DNA of 13,133 nt from an uncultured Nitrososphaerota archaeon (GTDB lineage Bacteria; Bacillota; Clostridia; Oscillospirales; Ruminococcaceae). The notes under the pieces are model-generated. The model did not search any database. It saw only the letters and a list, made by a program, of their open reading frames with translations, and was not told the DNA's origin. Every line of letters starts with the position of its first letter. The stretch's first letter is position 1. The position numbers were made by a program, and so were the translations under genes. The stretch spans positions 2,994 through 16,126 of the forward strand of contig CAKXAF010000019.1 of NCBI GenBank assembly GCA_934869045.1, read 5' to 3'. Below are positions 1-6,993 of the stretch, piece by piece.

Positions 1-814
1 AAAGAAAGCCGCCGCAGCCTTCCTTGGGAGTCCTCTGGAAGAGACGCCCGCCGCTGCGCCGCCGGAACTTCCGGTCCGGCCGCCGGTGCTCTGCGCCGGA
101 TGCCCGCACCGGGCCTCCTTCTACGCCGTGAAGCAGGCGATGAAGGGACAGAAGGCGGTCTTCTGCGGCGACATTGGCTGTTATACATTGGGCAACGCCA
201 TGCCCTTGGACATGGTGGACACCTGTCTGTGCATGGGCGCGGGGATTACCATGGCCCAGGGCATCCGCCGGGCGGCGCCGGGCGCCAAAACCTTTGCCTT
301 TGTAGGGGATTCTACCTTTTTCGCGTCCGGGATCACCGGGGTGGTCAACGCCGTCTACAACGAGACAGATATGACGCTGATCGTCCTGGACAATTCCACC
401 ACCGCTATGACCGGCCACCAGCCCCACCCCGGCACTGGGAAGACCATGATGGGCGACGTCACCGGGAAAATCAGCATCGCCAGGGTGCTGGAGGCCGTGG
501 GCGTGAAGCACATCGCCCGGGTCAACCCCCTGCACCTGGAGGAAGCCGTCGCCGCCGTCCGGGAGGCCGCTGCGGTCAAAGGCGTGTCTGCCGTGCTGTT
601 CGAGTCACCCTGCATCGCCGTGGTCAAGCCGGACAAGGCGATGCGGGTGGATGCGGAGAAGTGCGTCGGCTGCCGGAGGTGCATCCGGGAGCTGGGCTGC
701 CCCGCGCTGGAACTGGATGGGAAAAAGGTCCGGATCGAGGGGCCTATGTGTACTGGCTGCACCCTTTGCGCTCAGGTATGTCCCACGTCGGCCATCGGCC
801 GGGAAAAGGAGTGA
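1..814 (+). CDS. iorA: Indolepyruvate ferredoxin oxidoreductase alpha subunit, 3' part
   Basis: This is the C-terminal portion of the large IOR subunit; the start lies left of the window and the reading frame is open from base 2. IOR is a cytoplasmic, oxygen-sensitive enzyme that converts arylpyruvates plus CoA to arylacetyl-CoA and CO2, reducing ferredoxin. An Ala/Pro-rich linker is followed by LCAGCPHR and the thiamine-diphosphate domain (GDIGCYTLG, FVGDSTFFASG, LDNSTTAMTG). The C-terminus is a 2x[4Fe-4S] ferredoxin module beginning near base 645: CVGCRRC with a later GCP, then CTGCTLCAQVCP. The first cluster has five residues between its third and fourth cysteines, as is usual in IorA. iorB follows after five bases, so the two are co-translated. 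Family assignment is firm; the exact 2-oxoacid specificity (indole-, phenyl- or hydroxyphenylpyruvate) cannot be read from sequence. Confidence 0.93.
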   Translation, partial: KKAAAAFLGSPLEETPAAAPPELPVRPPVLCAGCPHRASFYAVKQAMKGQKAVFCGDIGCYTLGNAMPLDMVDTCLCMGAGITMAQGIRRAAPGAKTFAFVGDSTFFASGITGVVNAVYNETDMTLIVLDNSTTAMTGHQPHPGTGKTMMGDVTGKISIARVLEAVGVKHIARVNPLHLEEAVAAVREAAAVKGVSAVLFESPCIAVVKPDKAMRVDAEKCVGCRRCIRELGCPALELDGKKVRIEGPMCTGCTLCAQVCPTSAIGREKE

Positions 815-819
815 TCGCC

Positions 820-1425
820 ATGAAAAACTGCATTCTGGCCGGGGTTGGCGGGCAGGGGACGGTGCTGGCCTCCAAGCTCATCGCCCAGACCGCTATGGAA
901 AGCGGGATGTTTGCCCGGACCGCTGAGACCATCGGCATGGCCCAGCGGGGGGGAAGCGTGGTCAGCCACGTCCGCATCGGCGAAACGGCGGAGAGCGTCC
1001 ACTCGCCGCTGCTGCCCCACGGGTCGGCGGAGCTGCTTATCGGCTTTGAGCCGGCGGAGGCGGTCCGCGCCCTGCCGTATTTGAAAAAGGGCGGCGCGGC
1101 CGTGGTCAGTGTCAAGGCGGTGCAGCCGGTGACGGCCACCTTGTCGGGAAAAAGCTACGACGCGGAAGGAATTCTCGCCTATCTGAGGGAAGCCGTTCCG
1201 AACCTGGTGGAGGTGGATACCGAGGCCATCTGCGCGGAGTGCGGGTCGGCAAAGGTCGCAAACGTCGCTTTGCTGGGAGCCGCGGCGGCCTGCGGGGCGT
1301 TAGGGCTGACAGTGGACGAGGTGGAGGCGGCTCTGGAGCGGCGGCTGCCTGCAAGGTTTTTGGAAATGAATCGGAAGGCGCTTAGGGAAGGTGCAAAAGC
1401 ATATCAGGGAGGAGAACGGAAATGA
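820..1425 (+). CDS. iorB: Indolepyruvate ferredoxin oxidoreductase beta subunit
   Basis: This is the small IOR subunit (201 residues, normal size), carrying the pyruvate-ferredoxin oxidoreductase gamma-type domain. It opens with MKNCILAGVGGQGTVLASKLIA, the glycine-rich motif typical of these subunits, followed by the conserved AETIGMAQRGGSVVSHVRIG segment that contacts substrate and CoA in the complex. The ATG at 820 is chosen because an AAGGAG site (806-811) lies eight bases upstream; the same frame is open further left only as a shadow of iorA. The stop overlaps the start of the next gene (ATGA at 1422-1425), which indicates translational coupling in an iorA-iorB-ligase operon. The product should act with IorA in the cytoplasm in oxidation of aromatic 2-oxoacids. 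Confidence 0.93.
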   Translation: MKNCILAGVGGQGTVLASKLIAQTAMESGMFARTAETIGMAQRGGSVVSHVRIGETAESVHSPLLPHGSAELLIGFEPAEAVRALPYLKKGGAAVVSVKAVQPVTATLSGKSYDAEGILAYLREAVPNLVEVDTEAICAECGSAKVANVALLGAAAACGALGLTVDEVEAALERRLPARFLEMNRKALREGAKAYQGGERK

Positions 1426-2657
1426 AGATGAAGGAAACGGTTTTTACCCGGATTAAGGAGCAGCTGCTGCGGCTGAACGCACTGGAAGGCGGTTTCTATC
1501 AGAAAAAATACGCAGGACTGGATATCGGCGGTATTCAGAGCCAGGAGGATTTTCAGAAACTTCCCTTCACCAACAAAGAGGAGCTGCGGGAGGCCTATCC
1601 CCTGGGGCTCCAGGCTGTCCCGGACGAGGAGATCGTCCGCATCCATTCTTCCTCCGGCACCACCGGCACCCCGATTATCATCCCCTACACCAAAAAGGAT
1701 GTGGCTGACTGGGCGCTGATGTTCAAGCGCTGCTACGAGACCGCCGGCATCACCAATCTGGACCGCATCCAGGTCACGCCGGGCTACGGCCTGTGGACGG
1801 CGGGCATCGGTTTCCAGACCGGCGCGGAGCTGCTGGGGGCCATGGTGGTTCCCATGGGACCGGGCAACACCGACAAGCAGATCCAGATGATGATGGATAT
1901 GAAGTCTACCGTTCTCTGCGCTACCTCCTCTTATGCGCTGCTGCTGGCGGAGGAGATCGCCAAGCGCGGGGTGCGGGATCAGATCCACCTGAAAAAAGGC
2001 GTTATCGGTTCGGAACGCTGGGGCGAGAAGATGCGCCGGCGCATCGCCGATGAGCTGGGAGTTCAGCTCTACGACATCTACGGGCTGACGGAAATTTATG
2101 GGCCTGGCATCGCCATGAGCTGCGACTGCCAGTGCGGGATGCACTATTGGGACGATTATGTCTACTTTGAAATCATCAACCCTCATACCGGCGAGGCTGT
2201 CCCAGATGGGGAGGTGGGCGAGCTGGTTATCACGACTCTCCGGAAGGAAGGCGCGCCGCTGATCCGGTACCGCACCCACGACCTGACCCGCTTCATTCCC
2301 GGGAAATGCGCCTGCGGGCTTCCTTATCCCCGCATCGACACCCTGATCGGGCGTACCGACGATATGGTCAAGGTCAAGGGCGTCAACATTTATCCCGGCC
2401 AGATCGACGACGTACTGAAGGAAGTCCCTGGAGCCAGCTCGGAGTATCAGGTCATGATCGACCACCTTTACGGCAAAGATATTATGACGCTGTTCTTTGA
2501 GACCGATCCCGGCGTGGACAAGGAAGCAGTGGGGAAGGCCATGCAGGAGCATTTCAAAGCCCGGGTCGGCCTGACCGTCATTACCAAGCCGGTGGACATC
2601 GGGGAACTGCCCCGCAGCGAGAAGAAATCCACCCGCATTTTCGACAACCGGTATTAA
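1422..2657 (+). CDS. paaK: Phenylacetate-CoA ligase family protein
   Basis: An AMP-forming adenylate ligase of the PaaK family (411 residues, near the usual 430). It would activate an arylacetate (phenylacetate, indoleacetate or relative) to the CoA thioester, or work in reverse on IOR products. Visible motifs are the phosphate-binding SSSGTTGTP at residues 76-84, YGLTEIYGPG at 220-229, a Cys cluster C234/C236/C238 with C296/C298 that may bind zinc as in some PaaK structures, the GRTDDMVKVKG hinge at 310-320, and the C-terminal PRSEKKSTRIFDNR with the likely catalytic Lys at 401 or 402. The start overlaps the iorB stop by four bases and GGAGG lies at 1409-1413. The placement with iorAB supports aryl-CoA chemistry; the symbol is by family similarity, and substrate and direction are inferred. 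Confidence 0.9.
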   Translation: MKMKETVFTRIKEQLLRLNALEGGFYQKKYAGLDIGGIQSQEDFQKLPFTNKEELREAYPLGLQAVPDEEIVRIHSSSGTTGTPIIIPYTKKDVADWALMFKRCYETAGITNLDRIQVTPGYGLWTAGIGFQTGAELLGAMVVPMGPGNTDKQIQMMMDMKSTVLCATSSYALLLAEEIAKRGVRDQIHLKKGVIGSERWGEKMRRRIADELGVQLYDIYGLTEIYGPGIAMSCDCQCGMHYWDDYVYFEIINPHTGEAVPDGEVGELVITTLRKEGAPLIRYRTHDLTRFIPGKCACGLPYPRIDTLIGRTDDMVKVKGVNIYPGQIDDVLKEVPGASSEYQVMIDHLYGKDIMTLFFETDPGVDKEAVGKAMQEHFKARVGLTVITKPVDIGELPRSEKKSTRIFDNRY

Positions 2658-2691
2658 AAAAGCGGCGTACAGGATTTTCTGTACGCCGCTT
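2655..2691. terminator. Convergent terminator between ligase and degV genes
   Basis: A perfect 13-bp stem (2660-2672 with 2679-2691) closes a six-base GATTTT loop. On the minus strand the hairpin is followed by an uninterrupted T run (complement of the A run 2655-2660), so it is a textbook terminator for the degV gene. On the plus strand the tail is only TTCCGT, so termination of the ior operon here should be weaker. A second small hairpin (2698-2702 with 2710-2714) before a T run at 2722-2726 may help on the plus strand. Confidence 0.85.
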
Positions 2692-2724
2692 CCGTATGCC
2701 GGCAGCAAACCGGCGCAACTGTTT

Positions 2725-3597
2725 TTACCGCTCTGTTCCAAAAAAGAACAGGGCGATGGTCCCGGGGCCGGAATGGCTGCCAATCACCGGGCCGATATAA
2801 TTGAGAATAATCGTTTTGATCTTGAATTTCTGCTTGATCTGCTTGGCAACATATTCGGCGTCTTCCAGGGCGTCGCCGTGGCCGATGAAAATAGTCTGGC
2901 CGTCGGGTTTGTCGCAGGTCTGGATCATATGCTCCACCAAGGCGTCCAGGGATTTCCGGCGTCCCCGGACCTTGGAGACGGGGATAAGATGGCCTTCATT
3001 ATCCACGTGCATGACGGGCTTGATGCCCAAGGCGGTGCCGATAATGGCTACGGCAGGGCTGATCCGCCCGCCGCGCTTCAGGTGGTTCAGGTCGTCCACG
3101 GTGAACCAGTGGCAGAGGTGGAGGCGATTATCCAGGACCCATTGGGCCAGTTCGTCCAGGGAAAGGCCTTCCTCCCGCTTTTTAGCGGCGGTATAGACCA
3201 GCAGGCCCTCGCCCACAGAGGCCGCCAGGGTATCCACACAGACGATTTTGGCGTCCGGGTATTTCTCCATCAGATCCTTGGCGGCGATGGTGGAGCCGCT
3301 GTAGGTTCCGCTCAACCCGGAGGAAAAGGCAAGATAGAGGATATCCTTTCCATCCTCCAGGATGGGGGTAAAGGTGTCCAGGAAGGTCTGATAGTTCACC
3401 TGGCTGGTCGTGGAGGCCTTTCCGGCGCGCAGCGCATTGTAAAACTCATGAAAGTCGTACTCCCGGCCGTCCGGATAGTTGAGGTAGGTTGTTCCATCCA
3501 GCTGGAACTCCATTGGAATCACGGTCAGATTCAGTTCTGCGACAATGCCTGCCGGAAGATCGCAGGTCGAATCGGTTACGATACGGTAATCGCGCAT
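2725..3597 (-). CDS. DegV family fatty-acid-binding protein
   Basis: DegV proteins bind a fatty acid between two domains; in Firmicutes the related FakB subunits present the acyl group to the kinase FakA for phosphorylation and entry into phospholipid synthesis. The 290-residue product has the family length. It begins MRDYRIVTDSTCDLP with the conserved DSTCDLP at residues 9-15, contains TSQVNYQTFLDTF, FSSGLSGTYSGS and RGGRISPAVA, and has GHGDALEDAEYVA late in the protein. The ATG at 3597 is preferred over one five codons upstream because GGAGG (3606-3610) sits eight bases before it. No fakA-like kinase is adjacent. The gene is monocistronic, with its own promoter and terminator. Whether it is a true FakB or another DegV is not decidable here. 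Confidence 0.9.
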   Translation of the reverse strand: MRDYRIVTDSTCDLPAGIVAELNLTVIPMEFQLDGTTYLNYPDGREYDFHEFYNALRAGKASTTSQVNYQTFLDTFTPILEDGKDILYLAFSSGLSGTYSGSTIAAKDLMEKYPDAKIVCVDTLAASVGEGLLVYTAAKKREEGLSLDELAQWVLDNRLHLCHWFTVDDLNHLKRGGRISPAVAIIGTALGIKPVMHVDNEGHLIPVSKVRGRRKSLDALVEHMIQTCDKPDGQTIFIGHGDALEDAEYVAKQIKQKFKIKTIILNYIGPVIGSHSGPGTIALFFFGTER

Positions 3598-3665
3598 AGG
3601 ATCATCCTCCAAAAAGAAATTCCTTCCTTCCCGACCGGAAGGCAGGTATTGGTATCGTTAAGAAT

Positions 3666-3694
3666 AGTATACAGGAATCCAGGGGAAAAGGCAA
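3666..3694 (-). promoter_or_regulatory. Predicted promoter of the degV gene
   Basis: On the minus strand TTGCCT (3689-3694) and TATACT (3666-3671) are separated by exactly 17 bases, matching the sigma-A pattern. The untranslated leader would be roughly 60 bases. Seen by eye only. Confidence 0.55.
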
Positions 3695-3747
3695 GGAAAT
3701 CCATAACTTTCGCAGGTAAAGAAAAAAGTTTTTTTGGCGGAAACCTC

Positions 3748-3776
3748 TATACAAAAATTTCGGGAAAGGGTATAAT
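3748..3776 (+). promoter_or_regulatory. Predicted promoter of the sugar isomerase-like gene
   Basis: A perfect TATAAT (3771-3776) lies 17 bases after TATACA (3748-3753), a partial -35 match. The gene start follows about 47 bases downstream. The divergent degV promoter lies in the same 225-base gap, and the region between them is AT-rich. Confidence 0.55.
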
Positions 3777-3822
3777 GTAAAAAATACAACTGCAGCATGC
3801 AGAATGGAAAGGGGTATGGTTG

Positions 3823-4701
3823 ATGAAAATCGGGATGGCAACAGCGTCTATCTGCCGTCAGTTTCCGGATGAGCGGGATGAGATCCGCCAATATGCGGAG
3901 ATCGGCTTCGAGGCGCTGGACTATGCAGGGTATTATCATGACGGAGCGGACAGCGTTTATTTGAAAGAGGGATGGGAGGACTATGCCCGGTCTCTGCGGG
4001 AGACGGCGGACGCATGCGGGCTGGTGTTTTCTCAGGTTCATGCGCCGATGCTGGGCGAGCCGGGCGTGGAACCCGCAGAAGAGCGGAAGATGGAGGTTAC
4101 CCGGCGCTGCTTTCGGCTCTGCGAGATCCTGGGCGCGCCTTACCTGGTGATCCATCCGAGGCTTTTCCGTGACGCGGCGGGCGGCCGCAACGCGGAAAAG
4201 TATCTCATCTACAATGTGGACTATTACCGGCAGTTTATTCCGCTGGCCGAAAAGCATGGGGTTGTGATCGGGCTGGAAAACATGTTCGGATGGGATGCGG
4301 AGACCAATATGCCGTGCCCGACCACCTTTTCCACCATGGAGGAGATCCTGGAGTGTCTGCGCCGGCTGGACAGCGACCGGTTTACCGTCTGTCTGGACAC
4401 TGGACATGTCAACCTCCTGGGGGAAACGCCGGCCGCTGCGGCAAGAAAGCTGGGAAGCAGGCTGAAGCTCCTGCACGTCCACGACAATCATGGCCGCTAT
4501 GATGAGCACATGGCCTGCGGATACGGGACCATCGACTGGGAAGCCTTTCTGGCGGCTCTGCGGGAGATCGGGTACCGCGGCGTTTTCTCGGCGGAGGCCG
4601 GAGGAATGGCGGTCAACTGCCCCCCGGAAGCCGGTTATACCGCAATGAAACTGACCTATGAGATATCCCATGCGCTGCTGAAGCAGCATCACATGCTCTA
4701 A
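3823..4701 (+). CDS. Sugar phosphate isomerase/epimerase-like TIM-barrel protein
   Basis: A 292-residue member of the xylose isomerase-like / AP endonuclease 2 superfamily, a metal-dependent TIM barrel that usually isomerises or epimerises sugars, inositols or their phosphates. The N-terminus MKIGMATASICRQFPDE is a typical first strand. Likely metal ligands are E152 (IGLENMFG), D192 and H195 (CLDTGHVN), H218 and H220 (LLHVHDNHG) and E258 (FSAEAG). The ATG at 3823 is chosen since AAAGGGG (3808-3814) is eight bases upstream; a TTG directly before it is less likely. The gene stands alone between its promoter and a strong bidirectional terminator, so context gives no substrate. DNA repair endonuclease IV is less likely, because the metal-ligand pattern and overall sequence resemble sugar enzymes. 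The fold is secure and the reaction unknown. Confidence 0.82.
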   Translation: MKIGMATASICRQFPDERDEIRQYAEIGFEALDYAGYYHDGADSVYLKEGWEDYARSLRETADACGLVFSQVHAPMLGEPGVEPAEERKMEVTRRCFRLCEILGAPYLVIHPRLFRDAAGGRNAEKYLIYNVDYYRQFIPLAEKHGVVIGLENMFGWDAETNMPCPTTFSTMEEILECLRRLDSDRFTVCLDTGHVNLLGETPAAAARKLGSRLKLLHVHDNHGRYDEHMACGYGTIDWEAFLAALREIGYRGVFSAEAGGMAVNCPPEAGYTAMKLTYEISHALLKQHHML

Positions 4702-4709
4702 TGGCGTGC

Positions 4710-4757
4710 AAAAACCGTCGGACGGAAACGGTCTGGGTTTCCGTCCGACGGTTTTTC
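4710..4757. terminator. Strong bidirectional terminator
   Basis: A perfect 20-bp stem (4710-4729 with 4737-4756) and seven-base loop. The outer five pairs are A-T, giving a T run at the end on both strands, so it serves both convergent neighbours: the isomerase-like gene ending at 4701 and the ArsC/Spx-family gene ending at 4764. Confidence 0.92.
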
Positions 4758-4763
4758 GTTGGG

Positions 4764-5117
4764 TCAGCACCCCAGGACTTTTGCCCATTCCGGCTCTCGG
4801 AAGCCGGGGAGCACAGTTGTTTCCGTGATTAGGATGGGCCGCTTGACCAGCATACCGTCGCTGGCCAGAAGGGTGAGCTGCTCCTCGTCGCTCATGGAAG
4901 AAAGGCGGTTTTTGAGATCCAGTTCCTTGTATTTGAGGCCGCTGGTGTTGAAGAAGCGCTTCAGCGGCAGTCCGCTTTTCCGGAGCCACTCCGCAAGCTC
5001 GGCGGCGGTGGGATTTTCTTCTTTGATATCCCGCAGGGTGTAGGACAGGCCGTGGGCGTCCAGCCAATCCTGGGCCTTGCGGCAGGTAGAGCATTTTGGG
5101 TAACAGATAAACAGCAT
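4764..5117 (-). CDS. ArsC/Spx family thioredoxin-fold protein
   Basis: A 117-residue protein of the arsenate reductase-like (ArsC/Spx/YusI/MgsR) family. It starts MLFICYPKCSTCRKAQDWLD, with a CxxC pair at Cys9 and Cys12 where Spx has its redox switch, and ends with the conserved LVKRPILIT segment (around residue 90) and a PEW near the C-terminus. A good AAGGAGG lies six bases before the ATG. Members may be redox-sensing RNA polymerase partners or thiol oxidoreductases; true arsenate detoxification is unlikely to be proven by sequence, and no ars genes lie nearby. The gene has its own promoter and faces birA divergently. The product sits in the cytoplasm. Family certain, role open. Confidence 0.88.
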   Translation of the reverse strand: MLFICYPKCSTCRKAQDWLDAHGLSYTLRDIKEENPTAAELAEWLRKSGLPLKRFFNTSGLKYKELDLKNRLSSMSDEEQLTLLASDGMLVKRPILITETTVLPGFREPEWAKVLGC

Positions 5118-5217
5118 AAAAATCCTCCTTCGACAGCGGCGGGGGTTCCGCCTTTCCGTAACTTATTCCCGATAATCGGACCGACCCCTCTGTATCCGAG
5201 CGGCTGGGTTTATTGAC

Positions 5218-5246
5218 AGGATACCCGTTTTTTTCGAAAAAGTCAA
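5218..5246 (-). promoter_or_regulatory. Predicted promoter of the ArsC/Spx-family gene
   Basis: On the minus strand TTGACT (5241-5246) and TATCCT (5218-5223) are 17 bases apart. This leaves a leader of roughly 95 bases before the ATG at 5117, in which I see only a short CCGA/TCGG inverted repeat and no recognisable riboswitch. Confidence 0.55.
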
Positions 5247-5257
5247 GCCTCCTCCGC

Positions 5258-5286
5258 TTGCGGAGCAGAGAAACCTGTGCTAAAAT
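5258..5286 (+). promoter_or_regulatory. Predicted promoter of birA with overlapping palindrome
   Basis: TTGCGG (5258-5263), a 17-base spacer and TAAAAT (5281-5286), with TGC directly before it as an extended -10. A 14-base palindrome (5252-5265, arms CTCCGC and GCGGAG) overlaps the -35 and could be an operator, but this is unproven. The leader to the first codon is about 35-45 bases. Confidence 0.5.
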
Positions 5287-5327
5287 AAAAGGCAGGCCCT
5301 GGACGGGCGTTTTGTTTCGGAAAGGAT

Positions 5328-6329
5328 GTGGCGGATTTGGCGCAGTTGCAGACCCGATACCAGATTTTGGAGGCGCTCCGGCAAGGAGACGGCGGAACCG
5401 TATCCGGCGGAGAGCTGGCGGAAGTCATGGGGATCTCCAGGACGGCAGTATGGAAAGCGGTATCCTCCCTGCAAGGGGAGGGATACCGGATCGAATCGGT
5501 TTCCAACAAAGGCTACCGGCTGCTGGAAAGCGAAGTCTACTCCGGCTATGAGATCCAGCGGCGGTTGGACACCCGCATCGTGGGGCGGCCGTTGGTTTTC
5601 CTGGAGGAGACCGGATCTACCAATGATTACGCCAAGGAGCTGGCTGCACGGGGCGGTTCCAACGGGACGGCGGTGGTCGCCCGGCGGCAGACCGCTGGAA
5701 AAGGGCGGCTGGGACGTTCCTTTGATTCCCCAGCAGAAAAGGGCGTCTATTTTACCCTCCTCCTGCGGCCGGAAATTCGGATTGAGGCGCTGAACCGGAT
5801 CACGCTGCTGGCCGCAGTGGCCATTGCCGACACGGTGGAGGAGCTGGCAGGGGTCCGGCCGGGCATCAAGTGGATCAATGACCTTTATCTGAATGGGCGG
5901 AAGCTCTGCGGCATCCTCACCGAATGCTCCGTGGAAGGGGAAACGGGACGGGTTTCTTATGCGGCGGTGGGGATCGGGCTGAATCTCCATCAGCGGGAAG
6001 AGGACTTTCCGCCGGAGCTGCGGGAGAAGGCCGGGTCGGTAGAAATGCTCACGGGAAGGCACGTCCCGGCTGCCGATTATGCCGCGGCGGCGTTCCGGAA
6101 TTTTGAGCGGTACTTTTTTGACGGGAATTTTCCGGAGAACCAGGAGGAGATTCTCCACCGCTACCGGGAGGATCTCTTTTTCCTCGGAAAGGAAGTCGAG
6201 GTGCGGGAAATGACGGGGAGCTACCGGGCTACGGCTCTGGACGTCGACGGGGACGGAAGGCTTCTGGTCCGGGACGGCAGCGGGCAGCTTCGGTCGCTGA
6301 ACAGCGGGGAAATCAGCATTCGTTTTTGA
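5328..6329 (+). CDS. birA: Biotin--[acetyl-CoA-carboxylase] ligase / biotin operon repressor
   Basis: Group II (bifunctional) BirA of 333 residues, the usual size. It activates biotin with ATP and attaches it to carboxylase subunits, and its winged helix can repress biotin genes. The N-terminal helix-turn-helix covers about residues 25-65 (SGGELAEVMGISRTAVWKAV, then a KGYRL wing end). The catalytic domain shows TGSTNDYAK at 95-103, the biotinyl-AMP loop GKGRLGR at 124-130 (GRGRRGR in E. coli), KWINDLYLNGRKLCGIL at 181-197 and GIGLNL at 215-220; the SH3-like C-terminal domain follows from about 283. The start is uncertain: the GTG at 5328 has AAAGGA (5321-5326) only one base away, too close, while a TTG at 5337 keeps the HTH intact with a ten-base gap. 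No biotin genes are adjacent. Confidence 0.93.
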   Translation: MADLAQLQTRYQILEALRQGDGGTVSGGELAEVMGISRTAVWKAVSSLQGEGYRIESVSNKGYRLLESEVYSGYEIQRRLDTRIVGRPLVFLEETGSTNDYAKELAARGGSNGTAVVARRQTAGKGRLGRSFDSPAEKGVYFTLLLRPEIRIEALNRITLLAAVAIADTVEELAGVRPGIKWINDLYLNGRKLCGILTECSVEGETGRVSYAAVGIGLNLHQREEDFPPELREKAGSVEMLTGRHVPAADYAAAAFRNFERYFFDGNFPENQEEILHRYREDLFFLGKEVEVREMTGSYRATALDVDGDGRLLVRDGSGQLRSLNSGEISIRF

Positions 6330-6335
6330 AATGCA

Positions 6336-6360
6336 GAAAAAGAGAACTTTTTCGTATTTT
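6336..6360 (+). terminator. Weak possible terminator after birA
   Basis: A 7-bp AT-rich stem (6336-6342 with 6347-6353) with an AGAA loop, followed by GTATTTT. It is weak compared with the other terminators here, so some read-through into the next gene is possible. Confidence 0.3.
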
Positions 6361-6364
6361 GTGA

Positions 6365-6392
6365 CTGACATGTGACCGGGATGCGCTATAAT
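6365..6392 (+). promoter_or_regulatory. Predicted promoter of the duplicated-domain gene
   Basis: CTGACA (6365-6370) and a perfect TATAAT (6387-6392) are 16 bases apart. The -10 overlaps an in-frame ATG at 6391, which rules out that upstream codon as the start when transcription begins here. Confidence 0.65.
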
Positions 6393-6423
6393 GGATACAA
6401 GTGATGGGGAAAGGAGAGATCCC

Positions 6424-6927
6424 ATGACGGATAAACAGGCGCGTGTGACCAGTGTGTCCACCAAAACCCTCGTTCGGATCTTCTCGTATGAGGATCAGGT
6501 GCTGACCGGTTCTGTGAGCAATGAATTCTACGGGCGCACGATGTATTTCCGAGACGTCGTGCAGATGGCGGCCATTCTGGAAAGCCTGTTCGACAGCCTT
6601 TCGTTTCCCCAGTCTTCGATGGCGTACCGCAGTTTTCGGACGCCGGCGAAGCGCCGGCCTATGCGGCAGGCCAATTTTATGAAAGCAGGTGGCGTCGTGC
6701 AGACAGCGGCAAATGAACCAATGGCCAACAAGGAACGGGAAAAAGCTTCTTTTGTCGTGCATGTCCAGTTTCGTCAGAACGCAACCTGGCAGGGAACGAT
6801 CACTTGGGTGAATAAGGGCGTCACACAGCATTTCCGCAGTGTGTTGGAAATGATCCGGCTGATGACGGAGGCCGTAGAGGCTACCGGTGAAACTCCGGAA
6901 ATCAACTGGGTGCAGGAGACGGAATAA
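6424..6927 (+). CDS. Uncharacterised protein with two diverged copies of one ~40-residue domain
   Basis: I do not recognise a named family for this 167-residue soluble protein. The ATG at 6424 follows AAGGAG by a normal distance; an earlier in-frame ATG lies inside the -10 box. Residues 17-55 and 112-150 align without gaps: each has a beta-rich start, a shared Gly (LTGSV / WQGTI), a second shared Gly, then FRDVVQM / FRSVLEM leading into an amphipathic helix. The second copy, with VQFRQNATWQGTITW, looks more canonical; from memory, similar short domains occur as stand-alone hypothetical proteins in Clostridia, but I cannot confirm that here. The linker (about 65-108) is basic and polar. There is no signal peptide or membrane segment. 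The gene has a strong promoter and terminator, is monocistronic, and converges on phoR. Function unknown. Confidence 0.8.
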   Translation: MTDKQARVTSVSTKTLVRIFSYEDQVLTGSVSNEFYGRTMYFRDVVQMAAILESLFDSLSFPQSSMAYRSFRTPAKRRPMRQANFMKAGGVVQTAANEPMANKEREKASFVVHVQFRQNATWQGTITWVNKGVTQHFRSVLEMIRLMTEAVEATGETPEINWVQETE

Positions 6928-6953
6928 TCCGTCCACGGCTTTATGGAAACAAT

Positions 6954-6993
6954 AAAAACAGCCTGACGGGAAAAACCGGCAGGCTGTTTTTTT
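6954..6993. terminator. Bidirectional terminator between duplicated-domain gene and phoR-like gene
   Basis: A stem of 12 pairs (6954-6965 with 6979/6980-6991), one A/G internal mismatch and three further G-C pairs, closing on a GAAAAA loop. The plus-strand side ends in seven T (6987-6993) and the minus-strand side in five T. The T run overlaps the stop codon of the kinase gene (6992-6994). Confidence 0.9.

Noticed and set aside
1404..2783. 459-codon open frame on the minus strand opposite the ligase gene
   Set aside because: The plus-strand ligase has all family motifs. The antisense frame has no recognisable domain and arises from GC-rich third positions.
2773..3780. 335-codon plus-strand open frame opposite the degV gene
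   Set aside because: It has no ribosome site or motif and extends through both promoters of the intergenic region; the minus-strand DegV protein is clear.
3658..5094. 478-codon open frame on the minus strand across the isomerase-like gene
   Set aside because: It runs through a 20-bp terminator, part of the ArsC/Spx gene and two promoters, and has a low-complexity Arg/Pro/Gln composition. It is a shadow frame.
4764..5117. Arsenic-resistance determinant
   Set aside because: The family is broad, the CxxC layout is Spx/YusI-like, and no arsR, arsB or acr3 gene is nearby.
5213..5218. Plus-strand TTGACA as a -35 for birA
   Set aside because: No -10 match occurs 16-18 bases downstream. The TTGCGG/TAAAAT pair further right is better, and this sequence overlaps the minus-strand promoter of the neighbour.
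5280..6464. 394-codon open frame on the minus strand opposite birA
   Set aside because: It spans the birA promoter side and the promoter of the next gene, and shows no domain; birA on the plus strand is unambiguous.
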